Assembly: GCA_964634005.1 (NCBI GenBank) | Contig: CAZWKQ010000004.1 | Span: 135,464-199,463 of the forward strand | From: CAZWKQ01 sp964634005 | Lineage (GTDB): Bacteria > Bacteroidota > Bacteroidia > Bacteroidales > JACABE01 | Direction of reading: 5' to 3' | Length of the DNA stretch: 64,000 nt | In this document: positions 53,000-63,188 of the stretch, in pieces | Position numbering within the stretch: the first letter of the stretch is position 1 | How the letters are laid out: each line of letters opens with the position of its first letter | The notes under the pieces: model-generated | The model's input: only the letters and a program-made list of their open reading frames with translations | Told to the model about the DNA's origin: nothing | Databases searched by the model: none | Made by a program: the position numbers and the translations under genes

Positions 53000-54925
53000 T
53001 TACTGTTTTTTTAATGTCATTTTATTGTCAATCAAACTTGTATTATAATGCTGAATAAAAGCTTTTAATAAAAGTTCAACGCTGTCTTTTGCATATAAAT
53101 CTTTATTAATAAGATTATTTTTCAATAATGGATCGTTTTTATAATCAAATAAAGAAGTGCTTTTTTTCCCGTCAAATTTCAATGCAAAATTATTATAAAT
53201 TATCTGATATTCATTATTTAAAAAAGAAATGGCGAAATGTGGTTCATTTTGATTAAAACTGCTCGTGCCAAAAGAGAAGAAAGGTAAGTTATAACCCAGA
53301 AAATCCAAAATGCTTGGCATAATGTCAATTTGCTGAGAAATAACATTACTTCTGTATGGTTTTAAATATTTAGGGCAGTAATAAATAATAGGGATTTTAT
53401 ACATACCTACACTGTTTTTGTAGAACTCTATATAAGCCTCAGAGGTATGATCGGCAGTAATAACAAAAAGTGTATTTTCAAACCAAGGTTCATTTTCAAC
53501 CGAATTAAAAAATTGTTTTAAAGAATAATCGGTGTACATAATAGCTTCCTGAATTTCGAGTTTACCCTTTTTAAATTTTCCTTTGTACTTTTCGGGAACT
53601 TTATAGGGATGATGTGAAGACAGAGTAAAAATTGTTGCGAAAAAAGGCTGAGATTGCTTATTAAGCACTTTGGCCGAGTATTTTAGAAAAGGTTCGTCGA
53701 AAATACCCCATTTACCGTCGTAGTCACTTTCGTTATTATATTCGTTTCTTCCGTAGTAATAATCAAATCCGGCAGATTTCGTAAATGAATTAAAACCCAT
53801 AGTACCATTACTACCACCGTGGAAAAACATGGTTTTATAACCTTTGTTTTTCAATAGTCCTGCTAAGCTCTCGAATTTATTGCCTGCATATACAGATGTA
53901 ATAAAAGCTTCGTTCATCAGCGAAGGTATGCCCGCTACTACTGCAGGAATCCCTTCGATAGAGCGTTTACCGTTCGAAAAGCCTTCAAAAACATAACTCT
54001 TGCTTATTATAGTATCAAGATATGGCGTAAAACCACTATATCCTTCGATATTGCAAAGCGAGCCTATGTGCTCCTGTGAAAAACCCTCGAGAATTATTAT
54101 TACGACGTTTAGAGATTTGAAAGGGGTTTTATTATCGGAATTATAATTTTTTACAGTAGATAGTACCTTGTTTAATTCAGATTCGTCATCAAAGTATTTG
54201 ACTTTTTTTAAAACAGGTAATCCTATGGTTTTAATAATTGTAAAAGGGGTATTTAAAACGGCAGAAATATGCCTGCTTTCGACATAGCGCCCTGCATCAA
54301 TAATATCGAGAGGTTTCATCTGCAAACCTCCTCTGATTCCTAAAATACTTAACCCTATGAAAACAATCAGATATACAATATTCAGCATTTTTCCTGTTAC
54401 ACTTGACCCTCTCTTGTAAACTAATGAAAAGGAATTAATAAATTTTATAAAGACAATAAGTAACAGTATAAAAATTATGATTACATACCAAAAGTCCTTG
54501 ATAAATTGAGGAATTAACTTATTAAAATCGCCACCAACCCCTAAATAATTGAATATATCGGCAGTTGTTCGCTTATAAGTGAACCTGAAGTAAATTATAT
54601 CGATAAAATTGAAAACCAACCCAAAAATATTGGAGATAATAAAGATTATTTTCAAAACTTTATTAAAAACAGGTTTTTGAAAGAATTTTAAAGGTAATAA
54701 AATCAAAATTCCGAATGTGGCATTAATTACGCTTATAGCAACTAAATCGAACCTAAAACCAAATAAAAGGATTTCAAAAAAGTTTTTAAAAGAAACCGGC
54801 GATAAATAATCAAAATTAAGAATAACAAAAATTATACGGCTTAAAGTGTAAAAGACAAAAACAGATAAATAATAAACCGCTAAAGTTTTTATAACCGATA
54901 GATTACGGTTTTTAAAAAGCTGCAT
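53000..54925 (-). CDS. LtaS-like alkaline-phosphatase-superfamily membrane enzyme
   Basis: A 641-residue sulfatase-fold protein with five N-terminal membrane segments (about residues 14-34, 58-80, 92-112, 146-162 and 180-196) and a large periplasmic domain. VVIIILEGFSQEHIG carries the metal-binding Glu280. In FSNGKRSIEGIPAVV, Ser322 is at the place of the catalytic Thr of Gram-positive LtaS. VITADHTSEAY gives the other metal ligands. Relatives transfer phosphoglycerol or phosphoethanolamine. Bacteroidota lack lipoteichoic acid, so the acceptor here is probably a glycolipid or glycan; that is inference. First gene of the operon; -7-like TATTTTTG at 54945-54952. Confidence 0.85.
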   Translation of the reverse strand: MQLFKNRNLSVIKTLAVYYLSVFVFYTLSRIIFVILNFDYLSPVSFKNFFEILLFGFRFDLVAISVINATFGILILLPLKFFQKPVFNKVLKIIFIISNIFGLVFNFIDIIYFRFTYKRTTADIFNYLGVGGDFNKLIPQFIKDFWYVIIIFILLLIVFIKFINSFSLVYKRGSSVTGKMLNIVYLIVFIGLSILGIRGGLQMKPLDIIDAGRYVESRHISAVLNTPFTIIKTIGLPVLKKVKYFDDESELNKVLSTVKNYNSDNKTPFKSLNVVIIILEGFSQEHIGSLCNIEGYSGFTPYLDTIISKSYVFEGFSNGKRSIEGIPAVVAGIPSLMNEAFITSVYAGNKFESLAGLLKNKGYKTMFFHGGSNGTMGFNSFTKSAGFDYYYGRNEYNNESDYDGKWGIFDEPFLKYSAKVLNKQSQPFFATIFTLSSHHPYKVPEKYKGKFKKGKLEIQEAIMYTDYSLKQFFNSVENEPWFENTLFVITADHTSEAYIEFYKNSVGMYKIPIIYYCPKYLKPYRSNVISQQIDIMPSILDFLGYNLPFFSFGTSSFNQNEPHFAISFLNNEYQIIYNNFALKFDGKKSTSLFDYKNDPLLKNNLINKDLYAKDSVELLLKAFIQHYNTSLIDNKMTLKKQ

Positions 54926-55005
54926 TTTTATTTTGAATTAGCTGCAAAAATAAGAAAAAAGAAAACTGCACAGTTATTAACAGAAATAATTAACTAAAAT
55001 TATTA

Positions 55006-56016
55006 TTACTTCCCAAAATCGGGCGAATATTTGTTCATAAACTCTTCAATCTTTTCAACCATATAAGTAGGTCCGGCAAAGAAAGGAGAACGTTGATGAA
55101 TATCAACAGGCTGAATTTCAAGTATTCTCTGAAAACCGTCGGAGGCTTTTCCTCCGGCTTGCTCAGCAATAAAAGCCATAGGGTTACACTCATATAGCAA
55201 TCTCAGCTTGCCTTTAGGATTTTTAACCGTTCCGGGATACAGGAATATTCCGCCTTTTATCAAATTACGGTGAAAATCGGCTACCATAGAACCAATATAT
55301 CGGGTAATATAAGGTCGCGAAGTTTCAGGGTCATCGAGATGACAATACTGAATATATTTCTTTATGGCCTCAGGAAAATAGATGTAATTCGACTCATTTA
55401 TGGAATAAATAGTCCCTTTTTCGGGATATTTCATTTGCGGGTTCGACAAAATAAATAATCCTACCGAAGGGTCTAACGTAAACCCGTTTACACCTCTGCC
55501 TGTAGTATAAACAAGCATTGTTGACGAACCGTAAATAATATACCCGGCAGCAACCAATTGAGTACCCTTTTGAAGCAAATCGGCAGTAGAACCCGGACCG
55601 GATTCCGATATTCGCCTATATATCGAAAAAACAGTACCAATAGATACATTGGATTCAATATTCGAGGAACCATCAAGAGGGTCGATTGCTACTACATACT
55701 TTCCGCTTTGAGAAATATCGTTTTCAAAAGCAATAATTTTTTCATTTTCCTCCGATGCAATTGCACAACACTGCCCTCCCGAACGCAAGGCAGCTATAAA
55801 TTGCTCATTTGCATACACATCAAGCTTCTTTTGGGCTTCACCCTGTACATTTATTTCATCATTATAACCCATAACATTTGTTAGCCCTGCCCTGTTTACT
55901 TCCCTGTTTACAAACTTAGCTGCAATACCAATATCATTAAGTAATCGGGTTAAATCACCCGTTGCGTGAGGACAACTGGCCTGCTGCTCAATAATAAATT
56001 CAGTTAATGTTTTCAT
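55006..56016 (-). CDS. fbp: Class I fructose-1,6-bisphosphatase
   Basis: A 336-residue gluconeogenesis enzyme that removes the 1-phosphate from fructose-1,6-bisphosphate. The metal-binding motif DPLDGSSNIESN, EGQAQKKLDVYAN-type N-terminal helix, MVADFHRNLIKGGIFLYPG, and AEQAGGKASDG are the class I signatures. The length fits the plant/animal-like class I enzymes used by many Bacteroidota. It stands alone on the minus strand behind ccmF. Confidence 0.95.
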   Translation of the reverse strand: MKTLTEFIIEQQASCPHATGDLTRLLNDIGIAAKFVNREVNRAGLTNVMGYNDEINVQGEAQKKLDVYANEQFIAALRSGGQCCAIASEENEKIIAFENDISQSGKYVVAIDPLDGSSNIESNVSIGTVFSIYRRISESGPGSTADLLQKGTQLVAAGYIIYGSSTMLVYTTGRGVNGFTLDPSVGLFILSNPQMKYPEKGTIYSINESNYIYFPEAIKKYIQYCHLDDPETSRPYITRYIGSMVADFHRNLIKGGIFLYPGTVKNPKGKLRLLYECNPMAFIAEQAGGKASDGFQRILEIQPVDIHQRSPFFAGPTYMVEKIEEFMNKYSPDFGK

Positions 56017-56119
56017 ACAATTTAATTTTTATTTTTTAATCTGATTTTAATCTCGGTTTAATCTATGATTAATTTTAATATTCTTAATTTGCCAACGATA
56101 CAAGTAATTTTTCATTCAG

Positions 56120-56152
56120 GAGCTTAAAGCTGTTTTAAAAAGCCTTAAGCTC
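56120..56152 (-). terminator. Hairpin at the end of ccmF
   Basis: GAGCTTAA (56120-56127) / TTAAGCTC (56145-56152), 8 perfect pairs with further internal pairing, overlapping the ccmF stop codon. A T-rich run follows only weakly, so this is a tentative terminator. Confidence 0.4.
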
Positions 56153-58441
56153 TTTTTTTATCAATATCAACAATAGTCCGAAAAGAATTAGGATTGCCCC
56201 TGCCCATAAAAGTATTATATAACCGAATATTGTTGATTTAATAACAACAACATCTTTAGTTTGTTTGAACAATTCGATAATTATTGTATTGGCCTTTTCG
56301 GCAAGCCCTTTAAATGTTATTTTGTAAGCATCGTTAAAACAAACATCCGAAGTAACTCTATATAGCCCGTTTTTGACAATATAACTAATCTGAATTGTAT
56401 CTATTTTATCGCTCGCATTTTTTATTGTAAAACATGCAATAATTTCAACATTATCTAAATTGGTGTCATTTTCGGGTTGTTTTACTTTAATATTATTAAA
56501 AAACAAATTCAACTCATTTATTTTCAAGCTGTCATTTAAAGTAACCTCTGCCTCCTTAATCAATTTATAACCTCCTGAATGTTCGGCATTTATAATGTGG
56601 GTAAAAATATCTTTTGTAAATAAATGCTTAGTACTCGGATTATAAACATTTCCAAAATTAGGATTTCTGTTTACGGAAGGTTTAATAATAAACTCGGGTT
56701 TTAACGAGCTGTTGTAAAATTCTATATGATAAAATGTTTCACTTCCAATTGTTTCGTGTTTAAAATATTTTAGATAATAATTGTTTGCTTTAACTAACGT
56801 ATCTTTTTCTAAAATTATACTATCGGAGTAAGAAGAATTTTCGGAATTATCTGCAGATTTTACTATGTTACTGGGGTTGTTAAAAGCTATTATAATACCT
56901 AAAAAGAATACTCCAATTCCGAAATGTGCGATTATAGCCGGTAATTTTGCAAATTTATTGCTGAAAGCAACCGAAAAGATAAGCAATATCGAAGTAAAAG
57001 TCAATAATATACTTGGTAAATCGGTAATATTAAATAATCTGTGTATAAAATAAGAAAAGATTAAAGAAATTAATACACCTAATAAAATGATTATTAACGT
57101 TTTTCGATTTTTGTAAAATAGGTTTAAATTTTGAAAAACAAGACTTAAACACAACAGTATTGCAAAAGGTGTTTGCCATTTTGCGTAAAAGCTTGTAACA
57201 TCCAAAGGAGGAGCAAAATTTATACCTGTTAATTTAGCTATCACAGGCAACGATGTTGTTAGAAAAACCTGAAAAGCAGAAAGCAATAAAATAAAAATTG
57301 CAGAAACTATCCAGAAATTTTTACTGTTTACCCTGAAAGAACTCGAATTATCAATTTCGACTTTTTTATTAAAAGAAACCGCAATTAACGGTAATAAAAC
57401 AAATGAAAACAAGAAAGTAAGCAATTGAATAGAAGTACCGTTAGCACTGAATGAATGAACTGAAGTACTTCCCAATATGCCGCTGCGTGTAAGATAGCTT
57501 GAATAAATAACCAGAATAAACGAAGATAATAAAACCCAAGCTGGGTATTTCAATAAACTTTCGTTGTTTTTGGCAACTAATAACAAATGCTGTCCTGCCA
57601 ATAAAACTAACCAAGGGACTAAAGAAGCATTTTCTACAGGGTCCCAAGCCCAAAAACCACCGAATGTCAATGATTCGTATGCCCATCTGCCTCCCAGAAT
57701 TAATCCTGTACCTAAAGCAATTTCGGAGAAAACTACCCATTTGTATGCGTACTTTGTCCAATTTTGATTTCTGTTTACGAAATAAGAAAGAGCAAAAGCA
57801 TAAGGAATAAGAACAGAAGCATAACCGAGAAACAATACCGGAGGATGGCTTACCATCCAAATATTTTCGAGTAAAGGATTTAATCCATTGCCGTCGCCTA
57901 AAAGATTAAGATAATCGGGTCGGGCAAAAATAGTCCCGCTAATATCATTAATCGTTTCTCTGAGAAGTATAAACGGACTGCTGCCTATCTGAATTCCAAA
58001 CATATTCCATCCGGTTATCATACTCAAAATAAACAGTTGAGCAATTATCACAACAGGTAGTACATATCTTTCAAGCTCTTTCGACGTTTTCAACAATATT
58101 AATCCCAATAACCCCTGCCAAAAAGCCCAAACCAAAAAACTACCCTCCTGCCCTGCCCAAAAACAAGAAATTATGTACTTTAATGGAAGATTTAACGATG
58201 AATATTGCCAAACATACTTATATTCAAAATAATGTTTAAAAATAATATAAAACAATATAAATGAAGCCGATAGAACAAAAACAAAGTGTAAAACGAAAGC
58301 CAAACGGGCTGCTTTACTAAAATTGCCTTTTTTTATCACATAGAAAAATAAAGAAATTACAAGGCATAGAAAAGAAAATGATATGAAAGACTTTCCAAGA
58401 AATCCGAAAATTAAATGCTCACCGATATAATTCATCCCCAT
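56135..58441 (-). CDS. ccmF: CcmF-family heme lyase, cytochrome c maturation
   Basis: A 768-residue multi-pass inner-membrane protein that attaches heme to apocytochrome c. The tryptophan-rich motif GGFWAWDPVENASLVPWL (261-278) and periplasmic His199 (VSHPP) and His285 are the CcmF/CcsA heme-handling parts. The C-terminal half is a long periplasmic region ended by a last membrane helix (TIFGYIILLWAGAILILFGL). The other ccm genes (ccmC, ccmE) are not in the window. The -7-like box TACATTTG is at 58456-58463 (minus). Confidence 0.88.
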   Translation of the reverse strand: MGMNYIGEHLIFGFLGKSFISFSFLCLVISLFFYVIKKGNFSKAARLAFVLHFVFVLSASFILFYIIFKHYFEYKYVWQYSSLNLPLKYIISCFWAGQEGSFLVWAFWQGLLGLILLKTSKELERYVLPVVIIAQLFILSMITGWNMFGIQIGSSPFILLRETINDISGTIFARPDYLNLLGDGNGLNPLLENIWMVSHPPVLFLGYASVLIPYAFALSYFVNRNQNWTKYAYKWVVFSEIALGTGLILGGRWAYESLTFGGFWAWDPVENASLVPWLVLLAGQHLLLVAKNNESLLKYPAWVLLSSFILVIYSSYLTRSGILGSTSVHSFSANGTSIQLLTFLFSFVLLPLIAVSFNKKVEIDNSSSFRVNSKNFWIVSAIFILLLSAFQVFLTTSLPVIAKLTGINFAPPLDVTSFYAKWQTPFAILLCLSLVFQNLNLFYKNRKTLIIILLGVLISLIFSYFIHRLFNITDLPSILLTFTSILLIFSVAFSNKFAKLPAIIAHFGIGVFFLGIIIAFNNPSNIVKSADNSENSSYSDSIILEKDTLVKANNYYLKYFKHETIGSETFYHIEFYNSSLKPEFIIKPSVNRNPNFGNVYNPSTKHLFTKDIFTHIINAEHSGGYKLIKEAEVTLNDSLKINELNLFFNNIKVKQPENDTNLDNVEIIACFTIKNASDKIDTIQISYIVKNGLYRVTSDVCFNDAYKITFKGLAEKANTIIIELFKQTKDVVVIKSTIFGYIILLWAGAILILFGLLLILIKKELKAF

Positions 58442-58655
58442 AATATTTATTATTGCAAATGTAAACTATTTTAACCCAAATTCGATATAATCATAAAAAA
58501 GTAAAATAATAAGCATGATATTATTTGTACAAAAAATATTATTACCAAAAATTAATTATTAATCAAACACTTATAAAAATTTAATTTACAAAACAAATCT
58601 ATACACCTGTAAATGTGGCATTTATAAATAATTACTTTTTTGGTACAAATATTTG

Positions 58656-58663
58656 TAATTTTG
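58656..58663 (+). promoter_or_regulatory. -7 element upstream of panB
   Basis: TAATTTTG matches the -7 consensus 17 bases before the panB ATG. The best -33 candidate (TTTG at 58639-58642) is too close (13-base spacer), so only the -7 part is supported. Confidence 0.45.
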
Positions 58664-58679
58664 CAAAAAAATTAAAAAA

Positions 58680-59498
58680 ATGGCAGCATTACCTAATGTA
58701 ATTTCAAAAGTTACTACGCACGTTTTACAGGAAATGAAAATCAAAGGCGAGAAAATTGCGATGCTCACTGCTTATGATTATTCAATAGCAAAAATCATCG
58801 ACAAAGCTAATATTGACGCAGTATTGGTTGGAGACTCGGCTTCAAATGTAATGGCAGGTCACAGAACTACAATTCCAATTACGCTAAACGAGATGATTTA
58901 TCACGGCACTTCTGTAGTAAGAGCTGTAAGTCGTGCTTTAGTGATTGTTGATATGCCTTTTGGAACATATCAGGGAAATTCTAAGGAAGCACTCAATTCG
59001 GCAATAAGAATAATGAAAGAAACCGGAGCTGATGCGGTAAAACTCGAAGGAGGGCGTGAAATAATAGAATCGGTTGACAGAATATTATCGGCAGGTATCC
59101 CTGTTATGGGGCACTTAGGATTAACCCCTCAATCAATCAACAAATTCGGGACTTATGTTGTAAGGGCAACAAATAAGGAAGAAGCCGACAGGCTTGTAGA
59201 AGATGCCTTTTTACTTCAAAAAGCAGGGTGCTTCTCGATAGTACTCGAAAAAATTCCGGCTAAACTTGCCGCTCAGGTAGCAAATGAACTCAAAATACCT
59301 GTAATAGGTATAGGTGCCGGCAATAAAGTTGACGGACAAGTTTTGGTATTGCACGATATGCTTGGTATTACTCAAGACTTTTCACCTCGCTTTTTAAGAA
59401 GATATCACAATCTTTACGAAGAAATATACGGTGCGGTCGGACACTATATTCAGGATGTGAAAAATGTAGATTTTCCAAACGAAAAAGAACAATACTAA
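58680..59498 (+). CDS. panB: 3-methyl-2-oxobutanoate hydroxymethyltransferase
   Basis: First committed step of pantothenate (coenzyme A) synthesis: adds hydroxymethyl from 5,10-methylene-THF to 2-oxoisovalerate. The 272-residue TIM-barrel protein shows MLTAYDYSIAKIIDKANIDAVLVGDSASNVMAGH, DMPFGTYQ, ADAVKLEGG, GHLGLTPQS and IGIGAGNKVDGQVLVLHDMLG, which covers the metal and substrate residues. panC and panD are not nearby. The downstream pseudouridine synthase gene is 40 bases away. Confidence 0.96.
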   Translation: MAALPNVISKVTTHVLQEMKIKGEKIAMLTAYDYSIAKIIDKANIDAVLVGDSASNVMAGHRTTIPITLNEMIYHGTSVVRAVSRALVIVDMPFGTYQGNSKEALNSAIRIMKETGADAVKLEGGREIIESVDRILSAGIPVMGHLGLTPQSINKFGTYVVRATNKEEADRLVEDAFLLQKAGCFSIVLEKIPAKLAAQVANELKIPVIGIGAGNKVDGQVLVLHDMLGITQDFSPRFLRRYHNLYEEIYGAVGHYIQDVKNVDFPNEKEQY

Positions 59499-59538
59499 TA
59501 ATTATCGGTTAATAATATTTAATCAAGCTATTTGAAAT

Positions 59539-60303
59539 ATGTCCGGATTTCCTACTATACCTGAAGTTATCGAAAAACAAATTTTATACGAAGACAACCA
59601 CCTGATTATACTAAATAAATTATCATCTCAAATTATACAAGGCGATAAAACGGGAGATATCCCTTTAGGTGAGTTAATAAAAGTTTACTTGAAAGAAAAG
59701 TATAATAAGCAGGGTGATGTTTATATCGGAGTTGTTCACAGACTCGACAGACCTGTCAGCGGCTGTATTATATATGCAAAAACAGAGAAAGCAAACAAGC
59801 GTATGTCGAGGATTTTCTCCAAAAGAGAAATAACTAAAATTTATTGGGCCATAGTCAGGAATAAACCCGAAAAGGACAGCGACCACCTGATTAATTTCCT
59901 AAGAAAAAACGAACAACAGAATAAAACCTACGTATTCGATAAGGAAATTGAAGGAAGCTATAAAGCAGAGCTAAAATACCGAACTTTAGCATCAAGCAAT
60001 AACTATCATCTCCTCGAGGTAGAGCTGCTTACCGGAAAACATCACCAAATAAGGGCTCAACTATCGGCAATCGGTTGCCCGATCAAAGGTGATGTGAAAT
60101 ACGGAGCATTGAGACCAAATAAAAATATCTCAATTAGTCTTCATGCTCGCTCAATAAGTTTTATCCATCCGGTATCAAAAGAGCCTTTAAAAATAATTGC
60201 TCCTGTACCCGACGAAACCCTTTGGCACCACTTCGAAAAGTTAGTTTCGGAAAACGATACCGAAAAAAAATCTGTTGATATTGATTTTGAAGAAGAAGAT
60301 TAA
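59539..60303 (+). CDS. RluA-family pseudouridine synthase, no S4 domain
   Basis: A 254-residue enzyme that isomerises uridine to pseudouridine in RNA. The catalytic Asp70 lies in GVVHRLDRPVSGCIIYAKT (family HRLDxxTSG). The later motifs YRTLASSNNYHLLEVELLTGKHHQIRAQL and LHARSISFIHP are standard. There is no N-terminal S4 domain. The target site in rRNA or tRNA cannot be told from sequence. The acidic tail DIDFEEED is unusual but short. Confidence 0.9.
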   Translation: MSGFPTIPEVIEKQILYEDNHLIILNKLSSQIIQGDKTGDIPLGELIKVYLKEKYNKQGDVYIGVVHRLDRPVSGCIIYAKTEKANKRMSRIFSKREITKIYWAIVRNKPEKDSDHLINFLRKNEQQNKTYVFDKEIEGSYKAELKYRTLASSNNYHLLEVELLTGKHHQIRAQLSAIGCPIKGDVKYGALRPNKNISISLHARSISFIHPVSKEPLKIIAPVPDETLWHHFEKLVSENDTEKKSVDIDFEEED

Positions 60304-60347
60304 AATCGTTTTTTTCAATATTTATCAAATTTCTTGAAAACTCTTTT

Positions 60348-60378
60348 TTTGAAATTTGTTACCTAAATAATACCTTTG
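60348..60378 (+). promoter_or_regulatory. Consensus promoter of mutS
   Basis: TTTG at 60348-60351, a 19-base spacer, and TACCTTTG at 60371-60378: a full match to the Bacteroidota consensus. It would give a very short leader if translation starts at the TTG at 60395. Confidence 0.75.
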
Positions 60379-60394
60379 TAAAAAAAATTACAAG

Positions 60395-63019
60395 TTGACA
60401 GAAAAGAAGCCAATAGCAGAAACTCCGCTAATGAAGCAGTATAACTCAATAAAGGCAAAGTACCCTGATGCCTTATTGCTATTCAGAGTTGGCGATTTTT
60501 ATGAAACTTTCGGCGAAGACGCAATAAAAACTTCCGAAATATTGGGAATAGTCCTTACACGCAGAGCAAACGGTTCGGCCAGCTACATTGAACTTGCAGG
60601 TTTCCCCTACCATGCACTCGACACTTATTTGCCCAAATTAGTCAGAGCCGGTTACAGAGTTGCTATTTGCGAACAACTTGAAGATCCGAAACTCACCAAA
60701 AAGATCGTTAAACGAGGTATTACCGAACTTGTCACTCCGGGAGTTTCATATAACGATAAGATTTTAGACAATAAAGTCAACAACTTTTTGGCAAGCGTAC
60801 ATTTAGAACCTAAAAAAAACGGAATATCATTTCTTGATATCAGTACCGGCGAATTTTACATTACTCAAGGCTCTGACGAATATATCGACAAACTGCTTCA
60901 AAGTTTTAAACCAAATGAAGTAATAGTCCAAAAAAACAAACTACTTAAGTTTAAAGAAATATTCGGCGAAAGCTTTTATACCAACACTTTTGAAGACTGG
61001 GTATTTACCAAAGACTTTGCCAATGATATACTTTTAAGGCATTTTCAGACTAATTCACTAAAAGGTTTCGGAATAGAGAATTTAGAAAACGGAATTATTG
61101 CTGCAGGAGCATCATTGCATTATCTTGCAGAAACTCAACATGATAAAACATCGCATATTTGTAAAATTTCGCGCATTGAAGAGGAACACTATGTTTGGCT
61201 CGACAGATTCACTATAAGAAATCTTGAACTTATCAATTCATACAACGAAAATGGAGTTACACTCGCCAATATTATCAACAATACTGTATCTCCAATGGGT
61301 TCACGATTGATGAAAAGGTGGATAGTATTGCCATTGAAAGAGAAAAAACCTATAGAAGAAAGGCATGCCGTAGTTGATTTTTTTATAAAAAATATCGATA
61401 AAGCCGAAAAAATTCAACAAAACATAAGGATTATAGGCGACTTGGAGCGACTCATCTCAAAAGTTGCAGTAGGAAGAATTAATCCTCGCGAAATGGTTCA
61501 AATTACCAAGGCTTTACATTCGGTAGAAACTATCAAAGAAGAATGCGGGCAAACCGATAACGAAGCTTTAAAAGTTATTGCCGAACAGCTTAATAATTGC
61601 CGATTAATAAGAGAAAGAATAGAAAAAGAAATTAATCCCGAAGCTCCTGTAATTATAAATAAAGGAAATGTTATTAAGAACGGTGTTTCCGAAGAATTAG
61701 ACGAACTTAGAGAAATTGCATACTCGGGCAAAGACTATCTTATAAAAATCCAACAACGCGAAGCCGAAAAAACCGGCATTTCATCATTAAAAGTAGGTTA
61801 TAATAATGTTTTTGGCTATTATCTGGAGGTAACCAACACTCATAAAGATAAGGTCCCCGAGAACTGGATACGTAAGCAAACATTGGTGAATGGAGAACGC
61901 TATATCACCGAAGAACTTAAAGAATATGAACAAAAAATATTAGGAGCCGAGGAGAAAATACTTTCAATTGAAACTACACTTTATAATAATCTTGTTCTTA
62001 GTTTGAGCGATTATATACAGCCTATACAATTGAATGCCCAGCTTATTGCAAGGCTCGATTGCCTGCTTTCATTTGCTTTTACGGCATTGAAAAATAATTA
62101 TGTAAAACCTGAAATTAATACAACAAATATTATTGATATAAAAGGAGGAAGACACCCTGTTATTGAAACTCAACTCCCCATTGGCGAAAAATACATTGCC
62201 AATGATGTTTACCTTGATTCGGAAAAAGAACAAATAATAATTATTACAGGGCCTAATATGTCGGGGAAATCGGCATTGTTGAGGCAAACAGGCCTTATAG
62301 TACTTATGGCCCAAATGGGGAGTTTTGTTCCCGCATCTGAAGCTAAAATTGGGTTAATTGACAAATTATTTACCCGTGTAGGTGCTTCCGATAACTTATC
62401 TTCCGGCGAATCGACATTTATGGTCGAAATGAATGAAACTGCAAGCATACTAAATAATATATCGGCTCGCAGTTTAATTTTACTCGATGAAATTGGAAGA
62501 GGAACAAGCACATACGACGGTATTTCTATAGCATGGGCAATAGCCGAATATATACACGAACACCCATTATTCAAAGCTAAAGTGCTTTTTGCCACTCATT
62601 ACCATGAACTTAATGAAATGGCAAAAAACATGAAAAGAATCAAAAACTTCCACATTTCAGTTAAGGAAATCGGGAATAAGGTAATATTTTTAAGGAAACT
62701 CCAACCCGGAGGAAGTGAACATAGCTTTGGAATTCATGTTGCAAAAATGGCAGGCATACCACAAACAGTAATTGACAGAGCAAATGAAATACTTGTAACA
62801 CTCGAAAAATCGCACAGCAGTAATGAACTATCGACAAAAGATAAACAGAATAACCAAAGGAAAACTCAAAATGAAGGTTACCAATTAAGTTTTATTCAAT
62901 TAGACGATCCTTCATTACTTCAAATTAAAGAAGAACTTAAAAACATTGATATAAACACACTTACACCGGTTGAAGCGTTGATGAAGCTTAATGAAATAAA
63001 AAAAATTATAGGAAAATAA
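60395..63019 (+). CDS. mutS: DNA mismatch repair protein MutS
   Basis: Mismatch-recognition ATPase that starts repair with MutL. The 874-residue protein has the mismatch-binding DFYETF motif (the Phe-x-Glu at 35-37), a connector and lever domains, and the ATPase with GPNMSGKSALLRQ, LLDEIGRGTSTYDG and LFATHYHELNE. The start is a TTG at 60395, giving MTEKKPIAETPLMKQYN; the ETPLM residues are conserved in the family, so this start is preferred to the ATG at 60431, though the latter would lose only 12 residues. It ends in a short C-terminal segment (LTPVEALMKLNEIKKI). Confidence 0.95.
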   Translation: MTEKKPIAETPLMKQYNSIKAKYPDALLLFRVGDFYETFGEDAIKTSEILGIVLTRRANGSASYIELAGFPYHALDTYLPKLVRAGYRVAICEQLEDPKLTKKIVKRGITELVTPGVSYNDKILDNKVNNFLASVHLEPKKNGISFLDISTGEFYITQGSDEYIDKLLQSFKPNEVIVQKNKLLKFKEIFGESFYTNTFEDWVFTKDFANDILLRHFQTNSLKGFGIENLENGIIAAGASLHYLAETQHDKTSHICKISRIEEEHYVWLDRFTIRNLELINSYNENGVTLANIINNTVSPMGSRLMKRWIVLPLKEKKPIEERHAVVDFFIKNIDKAEKIQQNIRIIGDLERLISKVAVGRINPREMVQITKALHSVETIKEECGQTDNEALKVIAEQLNNCRLIRERIEKEINPEAPVIINKGNVIKNGVSEELDELREIAYSGKDYLIKIQQREAEKTGISSLKVGYNNVFGYYLEVTNTHKDKVPENWIRKQTLVNGERYITEELKEYEQKILGAEEKILSIETTLYNNLVLSLSDYIQPIQLNAQLIARLDCLLSFAFTALKNNYVKPEINTTNIIDIKGGRHPVIETQLPIGEKYIANDVYLDSEKEQIIIITGPNMSGKSALLRQTGLIVLMAQMGSFVPASEAKIGLIDKLFTRVGASDNLSSGESTFMVEMNETASILNNISARSLILLDEIGRGTSTYDGISIAWAIAEYIHEHPLFKAKVLFATHYHELNEMAKNMKRIKNFHISVKEIGNKVIFLRKLQPGGSEHSFGIHVAKMAGIPQTVIDRANEILVTLEKSHSSNELSTKDKQNNQRKTQNEGYQLSFIQLDDPSLLQIKEELKNIDINTLTPVEALMKLNEIKKIIGK

Positions 63020-63024
63020 AAAAA

Positions 63025-63057
63025 TTGTTTTTTAAATATAAATTTTTATTAATTTTG
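63025..63057 (+). promoter_or_regulatory. Likely promoter of the tRNA pair
   Basis: TTG at 63025-63027 and TAATTTTG at 63050-63057, with a 22-base spacer, 12 bases before the tRNA-Gly 5' end. The spacing is on the long side. Confidence 0.5.
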
Positions 63058-63069
63058 CAATTCCAAAAT

Positions 63070-63142
<73 letters not shown>

Positions 63143-63152
63143 CAAACAAAAG

Positions 63153-63178
63153 ACTCCTTCAGCAAGCGAAGGAGTTTT
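63153..63178 (+). terminator. Hairpin between the two tRNA genes
   Basis: Perfect 8-bp stem ACTCCTTC (63153-63160) / GAAGGAGT (63168-63175) with a short T run. It may end or process the tRNA-Gly transcript. Confidence 0.65.
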
Positions 63179-63188
63179 ATGTTAGGTC

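Noticed and set aside
58464..58500. AACCCAAATTCGATATAA near ccmF as another copy of the 57-bp repeat
   Set aside because: Only the short CCCAAA core matches; no TTTGGG partner or inner stem.
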